From Alphaproteobacteria bacterium (GTDB taxonomy: Bacteria; Pseudomonadota; Alphaproteobacteria; Micavibrionales; UBA2020): 64,000 nt of DNA. Shown piece after piece: positions 47,693-57,354 of the stretch. Each line of letters starts with the position of its first letter. Position 1 is the stretch's first letter. The notes under the pieces were generated by a model, which saw only the letters and a program-made list of their open reading frames with translations, was not told where the DNA came from and made no database searches. A program made the position numbers and the translations under genes. The DNA is taken from contig SCTB01000026.1 in assembly GCA_004297545.1 (NCBI GenBank), positions 27,951 through 91,950 on the forward strand, in the 5' to 3' direction.

Positions 47693-47698
47693 CCAGGA

Positions 47699-48574
47699 TT
47701 ACCCGGGCTTGGGCGAGCGGAGAGATGCCAGCACCTGCTTTTCCGTGGCTCCCGCCGCAAGCGAAGGCCTTCCGTCTGCCTCGATTGAAATCGTCTCCAG
47801 CACGCCGCCGAGCGCGCTTTGCACCAGTTCCCCGTGTCCGCCCTTCATCGGCGTGACGACGGTATTTCCCTTCATGGAGGCTTTTTCGAATTCATCCACA
47901 TGCCCCTTGGTCGATGGGCCGACGGTGACGGAGACGAAGGGCTCGTCCGCCCGTCTGGAAAAATCGATAAAGGGTTTCGCAGAACTGTACATGGAATCCA
48001 GCGCCACGACGCCCTTCACCCGCGGATCCTTCAGAGTCGGCCAGGTCGCCTGATAGCCGCCGCTGTAGGTCAAGGGAACAATCGGCATGTCCTTGAAAGA
48101 CTGCGACACCTTTTCCGCATCGGCGCCGGGGTGGGTCTGCGTATAAAGCTTCGAGAGCGCGCCCGCGGCCTCATCCAGGAATTTGGCGGCATATTCAGGT
48201 TTCCTGAAAGCATCCTTGATTTCAGATTTTTCACCCAGCTGCGGAATGACGAAGGCGATGTTCTTGCCGCTTTTGGCCGCCTGCTCGGTCAGCTTCTGGC
48301 GGTTGAGCGCATCGTCGATGCCGCCGCCATGGCCGTGGAAATAAGGCATGATGACGGCCGGCCTGGATGGATCGAAGCCCTTGGGCAGGAACAGCGCGAC
48401 CTTGCCGGTGGCGCCGGGAGCATGATCGAGCCTGACGGTCGCGATATCCCCGTCCTTCGTCGCGCGCACGGCGTAATCCCCCGGCGCGGGAGTCTGGAAC
48501 CGGCTCAGCGTGCCGGCGGCGTCTTTGTTCGGATCGGCGATGGGATTCACCCCTCCCCTTTTGTAATGATTCAT
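47699..48574 (-). CDS. Alpha/beta-hydrolase-like hypothetical protein
   Basis: 'PYFHGHGGGIDDA', 'LTYSGGYQAT', 'KGGHGELV'. Confidence 0.5.
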   Translation of the reverse strand: MNHYKRGGVNPIADPNKDAAGTLSRFQTPAPGDYAVRATKDGDIATVRLDHAPGATGKVALFLPKGFDPSRPAVIMPYFHGHGGGIDDALNRQKLTEQAAKSGKNIAFVIPQLGEKSEIKDAFRKPEYAAKFLDEAAGALSKLYTQTHPGADAEKVSQSFKDMPIVPLTYSGGYQATWPTLKDPRVKGVVALDSMYSSAKPFIDFSRRADEPFVSVTVGPSTKGHVDEFEKASMKGNTVVTPMKGGHGELVQSALGGVLETISIEADGRPSLAAGATEKQVLASLRSPKPG

Positions 48575-48667
48575 TTTACCACGAAACGTCGCTTCCGGGC
48601 ATCATTCGTTTATTTTCAATGCCTTATGCGCTCATGTCCGCGTTAAAAGAAGAAGGTATTTTAGGGA

Positions 48668-48907
48668 CTATTCTTTCAGTATTTTAACGGCGTCAATGGC
48701 CAGTTCATGCAAACCATGGCCCCCGCCCTGCACATGGGCAATTATTTGCTGCCTCATCATGGGGGGCCAGAATTTTCTTATATGTTCAGCAACGTAATCC
48801 ACAGCCTGCAAGCGCGGATAAGCGGCGAAGTTCAGCGCAATCTGGTTCGCCTTGTGCAGCATGCGGTCGGTTTCCATCATTTTCTGGTTCATGGCATGCA
48901 CACTCAA
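48668..48907 (-). CDS. fdsD: NAD-dependent formate dehydrogenase delta subunit
   Basis: 'MLHKANQIALNFAAYPRLQAVDYVAEHIRKFWPPMMRQQIIAHVQGGG' and location downstream of fdhD. Confidence 0.8.
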   Translation of the reverse strand: MSVHAMNQKMMETDRMLHKANQIALNFAAYPRLQAVDYVAEHIRKFWPPMMRQQIIAHVQGGGHGLHELAIDAVKILKE

Positions 48908-49710
48908 AAAACCACTCTTTCCGGATAAGTAAAGGCGATAAAACTCTTATGACGCGCCTGCGCAATCAGCGCGAGATTGGCGTCCTTCGCCATCTGTACG
49001 GCAAGCGTCGTGGGGGCGGAAATCGCCACCAGCACCGGGCAGCCGAAGGCGACGGTTTTCTGCACCATTTCATAGCTGCAGCGGCTGGTGATGAGGACGA
49101 AGCCCGACGCGGGGTCGGTCTTTGCCTTGACCGCAGCGCCGATCAGTTTGTCGAGCGCATTATGTCGCCCGACATCCTCCCGCACCAGTTCGATATTCCC
49201 TTTGAAATCCGCAAACGCAGCGCAATGGACCGCCCCCGTCGCCTGCTTTTCAGGCTGCAGATTGTAAAGATCATCAAAAGCCTTGTAGATCGCACGGTGA
49301 CTGACAGTCGCCGTGACCGCCAGCGGCGCGAGGGCGGGCATCGCCGCCTCAAGACTCTCTATGCCGCATAAACCACAGCCCGTGCGGCCCGCCAGATGCC
49401 GCGCACGGTCGGCGATTTTCGCATAGCGCGCAGCAGGAATATCCATTGCGACCATCAGGCCCCTGTGCATTTTCAGGACTTTGAGTCCCTCCATTTCGGC
49501 GGGACTGCCGATAATCCCTTCGCTTAAGGAGAAGCCGAGACCGAAATCCTCGAGGTCCGCAGGCGTCGCCATCATCACGGCATAGGAGACGCCATTGTAA
49601 ACAAGCGACACCGGCACTTCGGCCGCGATATTCTGCTGGACATCCAGATGGCTGCCGTCCTGCCAGCGACGCGCGTCGACCTGTACATGACCTGCCAGAG
49701 CTTTAGCCAT
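48904..49710 (-). CDS. fdhD: Formate dehydrogenase accessory sulfurtransferase FdhD
   Basis: 'EVPVSLVYNGVSYAVMMATPADLEDFGLGFSLSEGI', 'GRTGCGLCGIESL', 'VREDVGRHNALDKLIG'. Confidence 0.95.
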   Translation of the reverse strand: MAKALAGHVQVDARRWQDGSHLDVQQNIAAEVPVSLVYNGVSYAVMMATPADLEDFGLGFSLSEGIIGSPAEMEGLKVLKMHRGLMVAMDIPAARYAKIADRARHLAGRTGCGLCGIESLEAAMPALAPLAVTATVSHRAIYKAFDDLYNLQPEKQATGAVHCAAFADFKGNIELVREDVGRHNALDKLIGAAVKAKTDPASGFVLITSRCSYEMVQKTVAFGCPVLVAISAPTTLAVQMAKDANLALIAQARHKSFIAFTYPERVVF

Positions 49711-52507
49711 GGGGCTTCCTGTACTCTTCCTGCCAGGGGGATTGCCGGTTGGTGAGCCGCACCTGCACGGCCGTCACCTTGTATTCCGGGCATTCGGTGG
49801 CCCAGTCGGAATACTCTGTCGTCACCACGTTGGCGCCTGTGTCCGCGAAATGGAAGGTTGTATAGACGACGCCGGGCTGCATGCGTTCCGAAATCACCGC
49901 GCGCAGCGCGGTTTCGCCCTTGCGGCTTTGCAGGGAGACGAAATCGCCGTCGTTGATGCCGCGCTGCTCCGCGTCATAGGCATGGATCTCCAGCACGTCT
50001 TCGTCATGCCAGATGTTATTCTCGGTGCGCGCGGTCTGCGTGCCCACATTGTACTGCGACAGGATGCGCCCGGTGGTCAGCAGCAGCGGGAATTTCGGGG
50101 TCGTCTTCTCCTCGGTCGGCACATAGGCTGTCAGCGTGAACATGCCGGGGTTGCGCACGATCTGGTTGATGTGCATGACGGGCGTGCCCTCCGGCGCGAT
50201 ATCATTGCAGGGCCACTGCACCGATCCCAGCTGGTCGAGTTTCTCATAACTGACGCCCGAGAAAGTCGGCGTCGTACGCGCGATTTCATCGAGGATTTCC
50301 GACGCATGGTTATAATGCATGTCGTAGCCCATGGCCTTGGCCAACGCCATGGTGCCTTCCCAGTCGGCCTTGCCGCCGAGGGGATCTATAATCTTGCGGA
50401 TGCGGTTGATACGCCGCTCCGCATTGATGAAGCAGCCATCCTTTTCGAGAAAGGAGGCCCCCGGCAGAAAGACATGCGCGTATTTCGTCGTTTCGTTCAT
50501 GAATAAATCATGAACCACGACGCATTCCATCGCGCCCAGCCCCGCCGTTTCGTGCTGGATGTTGGGGTCGGAATGAGCCAGGTCTTCGCCCTGAATGTAG
50601 AGTCCCTTGAAATGGCCCATCACGGCGGCGTCGATCATGTTGGGGATACGCAGGCCCGGCTCTGCATCCAGCGTCACGCCCCATTCCCGCTCGAAAACGG
50701 CGCGCGTCGCGCTGTCGGAAACATGGCGGTAACCCGGCAGCTCGTGCGGGAAGCAGCCCATATCGCAGGAGCCCTGCACGTTGTTTTGCCCGCGCAGGGG
50801 GTTGACGCCCACGCCCTCGCGCCCCAGGTTGCCCGTCGCCATGGCGAGGTTGGCAAGACACATGACGCCGACGGAGCCCTGGCTGTGCTCGCTGACGCCC
50901 AGCCCGTAGTAAATCGCCGCATTGGGCGCGTTCGCATAAAGCCGCGCAGCCGCCCGGACATCGGCGGCCGGGACGCCGGAGCTGGCTTGCAGCGCTTCGG
51001 GGGAATTTTCCTTGCGCGCAATGAATTCCTTCCAGAGCGCAAAGCCGTCCATATCGCAGCGGGCGCGGATGAATTCGTCATCCGTCAGGCCTTCGGTCAC
51101 GATCACATGCGCCATGGCGTCCAGCACGGCGACGTTGGTGCCGGGCTTCAGCGCCAGATGGTAAGCAGCTTCCACATGCGGCGAGCGCACGATATCCGTC
51201 TTGCGCGGGTCGACAACGATCAGCTTCGCGCCCTCCCGCAGGCGCTGTTTCATGCGCGAGGCGAAAACCGGATGCGCATCCGTCGGATTGGAGCCGACGA
51301 CCATGACGACATCCGCATGGTCGACCGAAGCGAAATCCTGCGTACCCGCCGAAGTGCCCAGCGTCATTTTCAGGCCGTAGCCTGTCGGTGAATGGCAGAC
51401 GCGCGCGCAGTTGTCGATGTTGTTGTTGCCGAAGCAGGCCCGCACCATTTTCTGGACGAGGAAGGTTTCCTCGATCGTGCAGCGGGCGGAGGCGATGCCG
51501 CCGATGGCGTTGCGGCCGTATTGCTTCTGGATACGCTTGAATTCGGACGCGGTATAGGCCAGTGCTTCATCCCACGACACCTTGCGCCACGGATCCGTCG
51601 TCTTTTCGCGTATCATAGGACTCGTGATGCGGTCGGGGTGCGTGGCGTAAGTCCAGGCGAAACGGCCTTTGACGCAGGAGTGACCTTCGTTCGATTTCCC
51701 TTCTTTGTAGGGGATCATGCGCACGATCTGCTTGCCCTTGACCTCCGCCTTGAACGAGCAGCCGACCCCACAATAGGCGCAGGTCGTCAGCACGTCGCGG
51801 TCGCCCAGGCCTTCCTTGATGGTCGTCTTTTCCAGCAAGGCTCCCGTCGGACAGGCCTGCACGCAGGCGCCGCAGGAGACGCAGTCGGATTTCAGGAACC
51901 CTTCGTTCTGACCCGCCGCGATCACGGAATCGAATCCGCGCCCCTGCACCGTCAGGGCAAAGGTTCCCTGAATGTCGTCGCAGGCGCGCACGCAGCGCGA
52001 ACAGACGATGCACTGCGACGGATCGAATGTGAAATAGGGGTTGCTGTCATCGCATGGCAGCGACTGGTGGTTCTTGCCGTCGCGCCCGTAACGTACGGCT
52101 TTAACGCCGACCTTCTCAGCCATCTCCCTCATCTCGCAGGCGCCGGAAGCACAGGCCGCGCAATCCGCCGGATGGTCGGAGAGGTAAAGTTCCATTACGT
52201 TCGAGCGGATTTTGGAGAGCTTAGCGCTTTGCGTGCGCACCTTCATGCCGGCCGCGGCTTCCGTGTGGCAGGAACCGGGATAATTCTTGCGCCCCTCGAC
52301 CTCGACGACACAGAGGCGGCAGGAACCAAATGCGTCCAGACGGTCCGTTGCGCAAAGTTTCGGGATATCGATGCACGCCTCTTCCGCGGCGCGCATGACC
52401 GAGGTGCCTTCCGGCACGGTGACGCCTTTGCCGTCGATCTCCAGCGACACGGTGTTCTGCGCGTGGCTTTTGGGGGTGCCGAGGTCCTTTTCGATGATGC
52501 GCGCCAT
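49703..52507 (-). CDS. fdsA: Formate dehydrogenase alpha subunit (Mo/W-bisPGD, cysteine active site)
   Basis: N-term 2Fe-2S/4Fe-4S domains, 'TTCAYCGVGCSFKAEVKG', 'NNNIDNCARVCHSPT', 'GVNPLRGQNNVQGSCDMG'. Confidence 0.95.
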   Translation of the reverse strand: MARIIEKDLGTPKSHAQNTVSLEIDGKGVTVPEGTSVMRAAEEACIDIPKLCATDRLDAFGSCRLCVVEVEGRKNYPGSCHTEAAAGMKVRTQSAKLSKIRSNVMELYLSDHPADCAACASGACEMREMAEKVGVKAVRYGRDGKNHQSLPCDDSNPYFTFDPSQCIVCSRCVRACDDIQGTFALTVQGRGFDSVIAAGQNEGFLKSDCVSCGACVQACPTGALLEKTTIKEGLGDRDVLTTCAYCGVGCSFKAEVKGKQIVRMIPYKEGKSNEGHSCVKGRFAWTYATHPDRITSPMIREKTTDPWRKVSWDEALAYTASEFKRIQKQYGRNAIGGIASARCTIEETFLVQKMVRACFGNNNIDNCARVCHSPTGYGLKMTLGTSAGTQDFASVDHADVVMVVGSNPTDAHPVFASRMKQRLREGAKLIVVDPRKTDIVRSPHVEAAYHLALKPGTNVAVLDAMAHVIVTEGLTDDEFIRARCDMDGFALWKEFIARKENSPEALQASSGVPAADVRAAARLYANAPNAAIYYGLGVSEHSQGSVGVMCLANLAMATGNLGREGVGVNPLRGQNNVQGSCDMGCFPHELPGYRHVSDSATRAVFEREWGVTLDAEPGLRIPNMIDAAVMGHFKGLYIQGEDLAHSDPNIQHETAGLGAMECVVVHDLFMNETTKYAHVFLPGASFLEKDGCFINAERRINRIRKIIDPLGGKADWEGTMALAKAMGYDMHYNHASEILDEIARTTPTFSGVSYEKLDQLGSVQWPCNDIAPEGTPVMHINQIVRNPGMFTLTAYVPTEEKTTPKFPLLLTTGRILSQYNVGTQTARTENNIWHDEDVLEIHAYDAEQRGINDGDFVSLQSRKGETALRAVISERMQPGVVYTTFHFADTGANVVTTEYSDWATECPEYKVTAVQVRLTNRQSPWQEEYRKPHG

Positions 52508-52508
52508 G

Positions 52509-54029
52509 TCAGGCCGCCTTTCGCGCCGGCGCAAGACCGAAGTCTTCCGGCCAGAATTGCAGCGCGCTCAAAACCGGGAAAGGCGTCATGCCGCCCATCG
52601 CGCAGAGGGAGCCGTCGATCATAGTCTCGCACAAGTCTTCCAGCAGCACGCGGTTTTCCGCCACATTCTCGCCGCGGATGATCTTTTTGATGACTTCCTC
52701 GCCGCGCACGGAACCCACGCGACAGGGCGTGCACTTGCCGCAGGATTCCACCGCGCAGAATTCCATCGCATAGCGCGCCTGCTCGGCCATGTTCACGGTG
52801 TCGTCGAATACCACGACCCCGCCGTGGCCCACCATTGCCTTTTCCGTCGCAAGGTCTTCATAGGTCAGCGGCAGGTCGAACTGGCTTTCATGCAGGTAAG
52901 CGCCCAAAGGCCCGCCGCACTGGACAGCCTTGATGGGGCGGCCCGTCGCCGTTCCGCCGCCGATGTCGTAGAGCAGCTTGCGCAGCGGGATGCCGAAATC
53001 CAGCTCGTAAAGGCCGGGGCGCTTCGCGTTGCCGGCGAGCTGTACCGTCAGCGTGCCCCGCGACTTTCCCGCGCCGTGGTTGCTGTAGGCTTCCGCCCCG
53101 TTGGCGAGGATGAAGGGCACCGTCGTCAGCGTAATGACGTTGTTCACGACCGTTGGACGGCCGAACAGCCCTTTGATGGCGGGCAGCGGCGGCTTGTAGC
53201 GGATCATGCCGCGCTTGCCCTCGAGGCTTTCCAAAAGCGCCGTTTCCTCTCCGCAGATATAGGCACCCGCGCCGACGCGGATTTCAAGGTCAAAACCCTT
53301 GCCGCTGCCGCAGAGATTGCTGCCGAGGTAATGGCTGGCGTAAGCCGTATCGATTGCCTGCTGCAATATGCCCCGCGCATTCGGGTATTCGGAGCGCAGA
53401 TAGACATAGCCCTGTGTCGCGCCCACGGCGAGGCCCGCGATAATCATGCCTTCGATCAGACAAAACGGGTCACCCTCGATAATCATCCGGTCGGCGAAGG
53501 TGCCGCTGTCCCCCTCGTCGGCGTTGCAGACGATGTATTTTTTGTCCGCCACACAGGTCAGGACGGTCTGCCACTTGATGCCCGCCGGGAAAGCCGCGCC
53601 GCCCCTGCCCCGCAGGCCGGAAGCCTTGACGGCATCCACGATCTGCTGCGGCGCGAGTTTCAGCGCCTTCTCAAGGCCCGCGAAGCCGCCATGGGACTTG
53701 TAATCGTCCAGCGACAACGCCTCTATGACGCCGCAGCGGGCGAAGGTCAGCCGGTTCTGGATTTTCAGGGCGGGTATTTCCTCGACCGGCCCCAGGAACA
53801 GGGGATGCGATACGCTCTGCTTGATAATCGCAGCGGCATCGGCAGCCGCAACGGGACCATAGGCGTGCCGCCCCTGCGGCGTTTCAATTTCGACCATAGG
53901 CTCCAGCCAGTACAAACCCCGGCTGCCGTTACGAACAACGTCAACGCCATCCTGTCGCGAGAAGGCCTCGGCAACCTCATCCGCGCCGAGGCTTAAGGAT
54001 GAAGCGTCATGCGGCACGTACACCTTCAT
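52509..54029 (-). CDS. fdsB: NAD-dependent formate dehydrogenase beta subunit (NuoF-like)
   Basis: 'GLRGRGGAAFPAGIKW', 'CNADEGDSGTFADR', 'GAGAYICGEETALLESLEG', 'ESCGKCTPCRVG'. Confidence 0.95.
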   Translation of the reverse strand: MKVYVPHDASSLSLGADEVAEAFSRQDGVDVVRNGSRGLYWLEPMVEIETPQGRHAYGPVAAADAAAIIKQSVSHPLFLGPVEEIPALKIQNRLTFARCGVIEALSLDDYKSHGGFAGLEKALKLAPQQIVDAVKASGLRGRGGAAFPAGIKWQTVLTCVADKKYIVCNADEGDSGTFADRMIIEGDPFCLIEGMIIAGLAVGATQGYVYLRSEYPNARGILQQAIDTAYASHYLGSNLCGSGKGFDLEIRVGAGAYICGEETALLESLEGKRGMIRYKPPLPAIKGLFGRPTVVNNVITLTTVPFILANGAEAYSNHGAGKSRGTLTVQLAGNAKRPGLYELDFGIPLRKLLYDIGGGTATGRPIKAVQCGGPLGAYLHESQFDLPLTYEDLATEKAMVGHGGVVVFDDTVNMAEQARYAMEFCAVESCGKCTPCRVGSVRGEEVIKKIIRGENVAENRVLLEDLCETMIDGSLCAMGGMTPFPVLSALQFWPEDFGLAPARKAA

Positions 54030-54526
54030 CCGGCTTTTCCCTTTTTGGCAGTCAGCGCGTCGAATTTTTCCTTCGTCACCCGGCCATGCAGCTTCCCGTC
54101 GATCATCAGCGCCGGGGCACAGGCGCAATTGCCGAGGCAATAGACGGGCTCCAGCGTATATTCCCCGGTTGCGGATTTACCGTGATACCCGCCGAGGCGC
54201 GACTTCACATGCGCCTCCAGCTCCCGGCCGCCCATAGACTGGCAGGCTTCCGCCCGGCAGATTTTCACGATATGCCGTCCCGGCGGTTCCTGGCGGTAGT
54301 CATGATAGAAGGTGATAACACCGTGCACCTCGGCCCGGGAAATATTCAGGGCGTCAGCCATTTCTGGCACAAAGTCGGGATTGATGTAGCCGAATTCCTC
54401 CTGCAGCGCGTTCAGGATGGGCAGCAGGGCGCCGGGAATATGTTTCTTCGCCTGCAGGATCTCCTGCGCGCGCGCGACATCCCATTCCGGGCGAGTGGCT
54501 GTTTCTCTGGACGGCATGACGGTCAA
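54026..54526 (-). CDS. fdsG: NAD-dependent formate dehydrogenase gamma subunit (NuoE-like)
   Basis: 'LLPILNALQEEFGYI', 'HIVKICRAEACQSMGG', 'VYCLGNCACAPALMIDGKLHGRV'. Confidence 0.94.
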   Translation of the reverse strand: MTVMPSRETATRPEWDVARAQEILQAKKHIPGALLPILNALQEEFGYINPDFVPEMADALNISRAEVHGVITFYHDYRQEPPGRHIVKICRAEACQSMGGRELEAHVKSRLGGYHGKSATGEYTLEPVYCLGNCACAPALMIDGKLHGRVTKEKFDALTAKKGKAG

Positions 54527-54749
54527 CCTGCTTGGCCTGTTGCTGGGCTTAAATTAAATCAAGGGCCGCTTTTTACAACACTTAACCCGCTTCGCGCAGC
54601 TTATGAAAATTAACTCGACGCTTCCCATCGCTCTTTCATACGGAGTTTCGAGAGGTTCCCGGAAGGAGAGGGAGAAGAGACTTCCCGCCTTGCCAAGCCC
54701 TTCCCGGACAGGCATAGTTCAGCCCATCATACATTTTTGAAGCCGTTTT

Positions 54750-56978
54750 ATGTCATTGCGCAAAAGACTTGTCGATGCGTTCCGCAAGACCCTGCCGCCC
54801 TTGTCGCGCACGGAGCGGGAAGCGCTTGAATCCGGCACCATCGGCTGGGACGGCGAGTTGATGTCCGGCCATCCCGACTGGAACAAGCTGTTCAAGCTCA
54901 ACAAACCGCAACTGACCGCCGACGAACAGGCCTTTCTCGACGGCCCCGTCGAGAAACTCTGCGCGATGATGGACAGCTGGCAGATACAAAAGGACAAGGA
55001 TCTGCCGCAGCCGGTCTGGGATTTCATCAAAAGCGAAGGCTTTCTCGGCCTCGAAATCCCCAAGGAATACGGCGGCAAAGAATTTTCATCGCAGGCGCAT
55101 TCCGCCATCATCATGAAACTGGCCAGCCGCAACATGACGGGCGCGGTTTCGGTGATGATCCCCAATTCCGTCGGTCCCGCCGCGCTGATCCTCGCCTATG
55201 GCACGAAGGAACAGAAAGACCATTACCTGCCACGCCTTGCGAAGGGCGAAGATATTCCCTGTTTCGCCCTCACCACGCCGGAAGCCGGATCGGATGCGGG
55301 GAGTATTTCGGATACCGGCATCGTCTGCCGCAATGAAAAGGGCGAAATCGGCATTAAACTGAACTGGGAAAAGCGCTATATCACGCTGGGGCCCGTGGCC
55401 ACGCTGCTGGGCCTCGCGTTTAAACTTGAAGATCCTGACAACATTCTCGGCAAGGGCAAAAGCCCCGGCATCACGGTGGCCCTCGTGCCGCGCGATGCGC
55501 CGGGCGTCGAGATTGGCGACCGCCACGACATGATGGGCCTCGCCTTCCAGAACGGGCCGAACAAGGGCACGGATGTTTTCCTGCCGCTCGATGCCATCGT
55601 CGGCGGGCCGGAAGGCGCAGGGCAAGGCTGGAAAATGCTGATGGAAAGCCTTGCCGTCGGGCGCTCCCTGTCGCTGCCCGCTGTTTCCACTTCGGCTGCG
55701 AAATTTGCGAGCGTCGTGACGGGCGCTTACTCCCGCGTGCGCAAACAGTTCAACACGGCGATCGGCAGGTTCGAAGGCGTAGAGGAACCTCTCGCGCGCA
55801 TGGCCGGCATGACCTATATGATGAACGCCGCGCGCGCCGCCACGCTGCAGATGGTCGACGAGGGCGAGCGCCCCGCCATCCCCTCCGCGATTTTGAAATA
55901 TCACCTGACCGAAGGCATGCGCAAAGTCGTGAACGACGCGATGGATGTACATGGCGGCAAGGGGTTGAGCAACGGCCCCTCCAACCTTCTGTCCGAGCTG
56001 CAGACTTTCGCGCCCATCACGATTACGGTCGAGGGCGCGAATATCATGACGCGCAACCTGATTATTTTCGGCCAGGGCAGCGTACGCGCGCACCCATATG
56101 TATTGAAGGAACTGGAGGCCGCCAGCGACCCCGACCCGAAGTCGGCCTTTGGCAAGCTGCGCAAGGTTTTGACACAGCATGTCGGCAACGGCATCCGCAA
56201 TACGGCCAAGAGCCTGTGGTACGGAATCACGGGCGGCCTCGGCGGCCGCGCGCCGAAGGATACCGACCCAGAGATGAAACGCTATTACAAGCAGATCGAC
56301 CGCCTCGCCGCGGCCTTCGCGCTGACGGGCGATACGACGCTGCTCACGCTGGGCGGTGGCCTGAAGATGAAGGAGCGCACCTCCGCGCGCCTTGGCGATG
56401 TTTACAGCAACCTGTATCTTGCCTCCTGCACGCTCTGGCATTACGAGAAGCAGGGCCGCCCGAAGGAAGACGCGGCGCTGGTCCATTGGGCCTGCCAGCA
56501 TGCTTTGGCCGAGGCCGAAAAGGCTCTCGACGCCGCCCTGCGCAATCACCCGAATAAAATCGCCGGCCGGCTCCTTCGCCCGCTGACCTTCCCGCTGGGC
56601 AAGCGGAACCTGCCCCCTTCCGATATTCTCGATGCAAAAGCCGCCGATACATTGCGCGAGCCGGGACCCGCGCGCACCCGCATGGCCGAAGGGCTGTTTA
56701 TGCCGAAGGATGAAAAATTCGCCATCGGCAAGCTGGAGGCCGCTTTTGCGAAAGCTGTGGCAACCGAACCGCTGGAGAAGAAACTGGCGTTGGCCGTCCG
56801 CGCGAAGAAATTCAACCCCGGCAAGACCCGCGACATGCAGCTGGACAGCGCCGTAAAGGCCGGCATTATCACCAGCGACGAACAAAAGCTGTTGCAGGAA
56901 TCCGACCGGCTCCGCCGCGAGGTAATCATGGTGGACTCATTCCCGCAACCAAAACCCAAAGAAAATCCGCAGCCTTAA
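54750..56978 (+). CDS. fadE: Acyl-CoA dehydrogenase FadE-type
   Basis: 742 aa; 'CFALTTPEAGSDAGSISDTGIV', 'DVHGGKGLSNGPSNLL', 'ITVEGANIMTRNLIIFGQGSVRAHPYVLKELEA'. Confidence 0.93.
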   Translation: MSLRKRLVDAFRKTLPPLSRTEREALESGTIGWDGELMSGHPDWNKLFKLNKPQLTADEQAFLDGPVEKLCAMMDSWQIQKDKDLPQPVWDFIKSEGFLGLEIPKEYGGKEFSSQAHSAIIMKLASRNMTGAVSVMIPNSVGPAALILAYGTKEQKDHYLPRLAKGEDIPCFALTTPEAGSDAGSISDTGIVCRNEKGEIGIKLNWEKRYITLGPVATLLGLAFKLEDPDNILGKGKSPGITVALVPRDAPGVEIGDRHDMMGLAFQNGPNKGTDVFLPLDAIVGGPEGAGQGWKMLMESLAVGRSLSLPAVSTSAAKFASVVTGAYSRVRKQFNTAIGRFEGVEEPLARMAGMTYMMNAARAATLQMVDEGERPAIPSAILKYHLTEGMRKVVNDAMDVHGGKGLSNGPSNLLSELQTFAPITITVEGANIMTRNLIIFGQGSVRAHPYVLKELEAASDPDPKSAFGKLRKVLTQHVGNGIRNTAKSLWYGITGGLGGRAPKDTDPEMKRYYKQIDRLAAAFALTGDTTLLTLGGGLKMKERTSARLGDVYSNLYLASCTLWHYEKQGRPKEDAALVHWACQHALAEAEKALDAALRNHPNKIAGRLLRPLTFPLGKRNLPPSDILDAKAADTLREPGPARTRMAEGLFMPKDEKFAIGKLEAAFAKAVATEPLEKKLALAVRAKKFNPGKTRDMQLDSAVKAGIITSDEQKLLQESDRLRREVIMVDSFPQPKPKENPQP

Positions 56979-57298
56979 GAACACGCGAAACCCCGGCGAA
57001 AGGCCCGGGCCGACTTCATCCCGGTGGGAATTGTTTTTCGATTTTTGAAAATTTTGCCGGCGGATCGGGCCGGACAAAGAAATATGGGAAATTCTGCGGC
57101 GGCAGCGCGACCCCGAAGGACCGGGCGCGCGCCGCACCGCCGGGACTGCGCTATCTGCTGCATGGAAGTGGTTTCGGGAGTCGGGGGCGAGTGGAGAATT
57201 GGGGTCATCTGGTTTCCTTTCCTTACCCAGTATACACCATAATTGCGATTTTAGCAATTTAAATTATCAAAAAAGCAATAATCTAAATTATTAAAACC

Positions 57299-57336
57299 GC
57301 GCGAAGCGCGTCAGTCCCCTCTCCTTTGGGAGAGGA
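57299..57336. repeat. Left copy of inverted hairpin repeat flanking Sel1 gene
   Basis: gcgcgaagcgcgtcagtcccctctcctttgggagagga. Confidence 0.7.
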
Positions 57337-57354
57337 CGCAGCGTCCCCTTACTG

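Noticed and set aside
52287-53996. 569-aa plus-strand ORF opposite fdsA/fdsB
   Set aside because: Overlaps two strongly supported minus-strand genes; no motifs
54550-54563. Possible FNR half-box (TTGATTTAATTTAA on minus strand) upstream of fdsG
   Set aside because: Only 8 of 10 consensus positions by my reading and too close (~30 bp) to the start codon; low information in an AT-rich stretch
57241-57300. AT-rich stretch with repeated 'taaattat'
   Set aside because: Low-complexity sequence with no clear spacing or motif; not enough to call an origin or array
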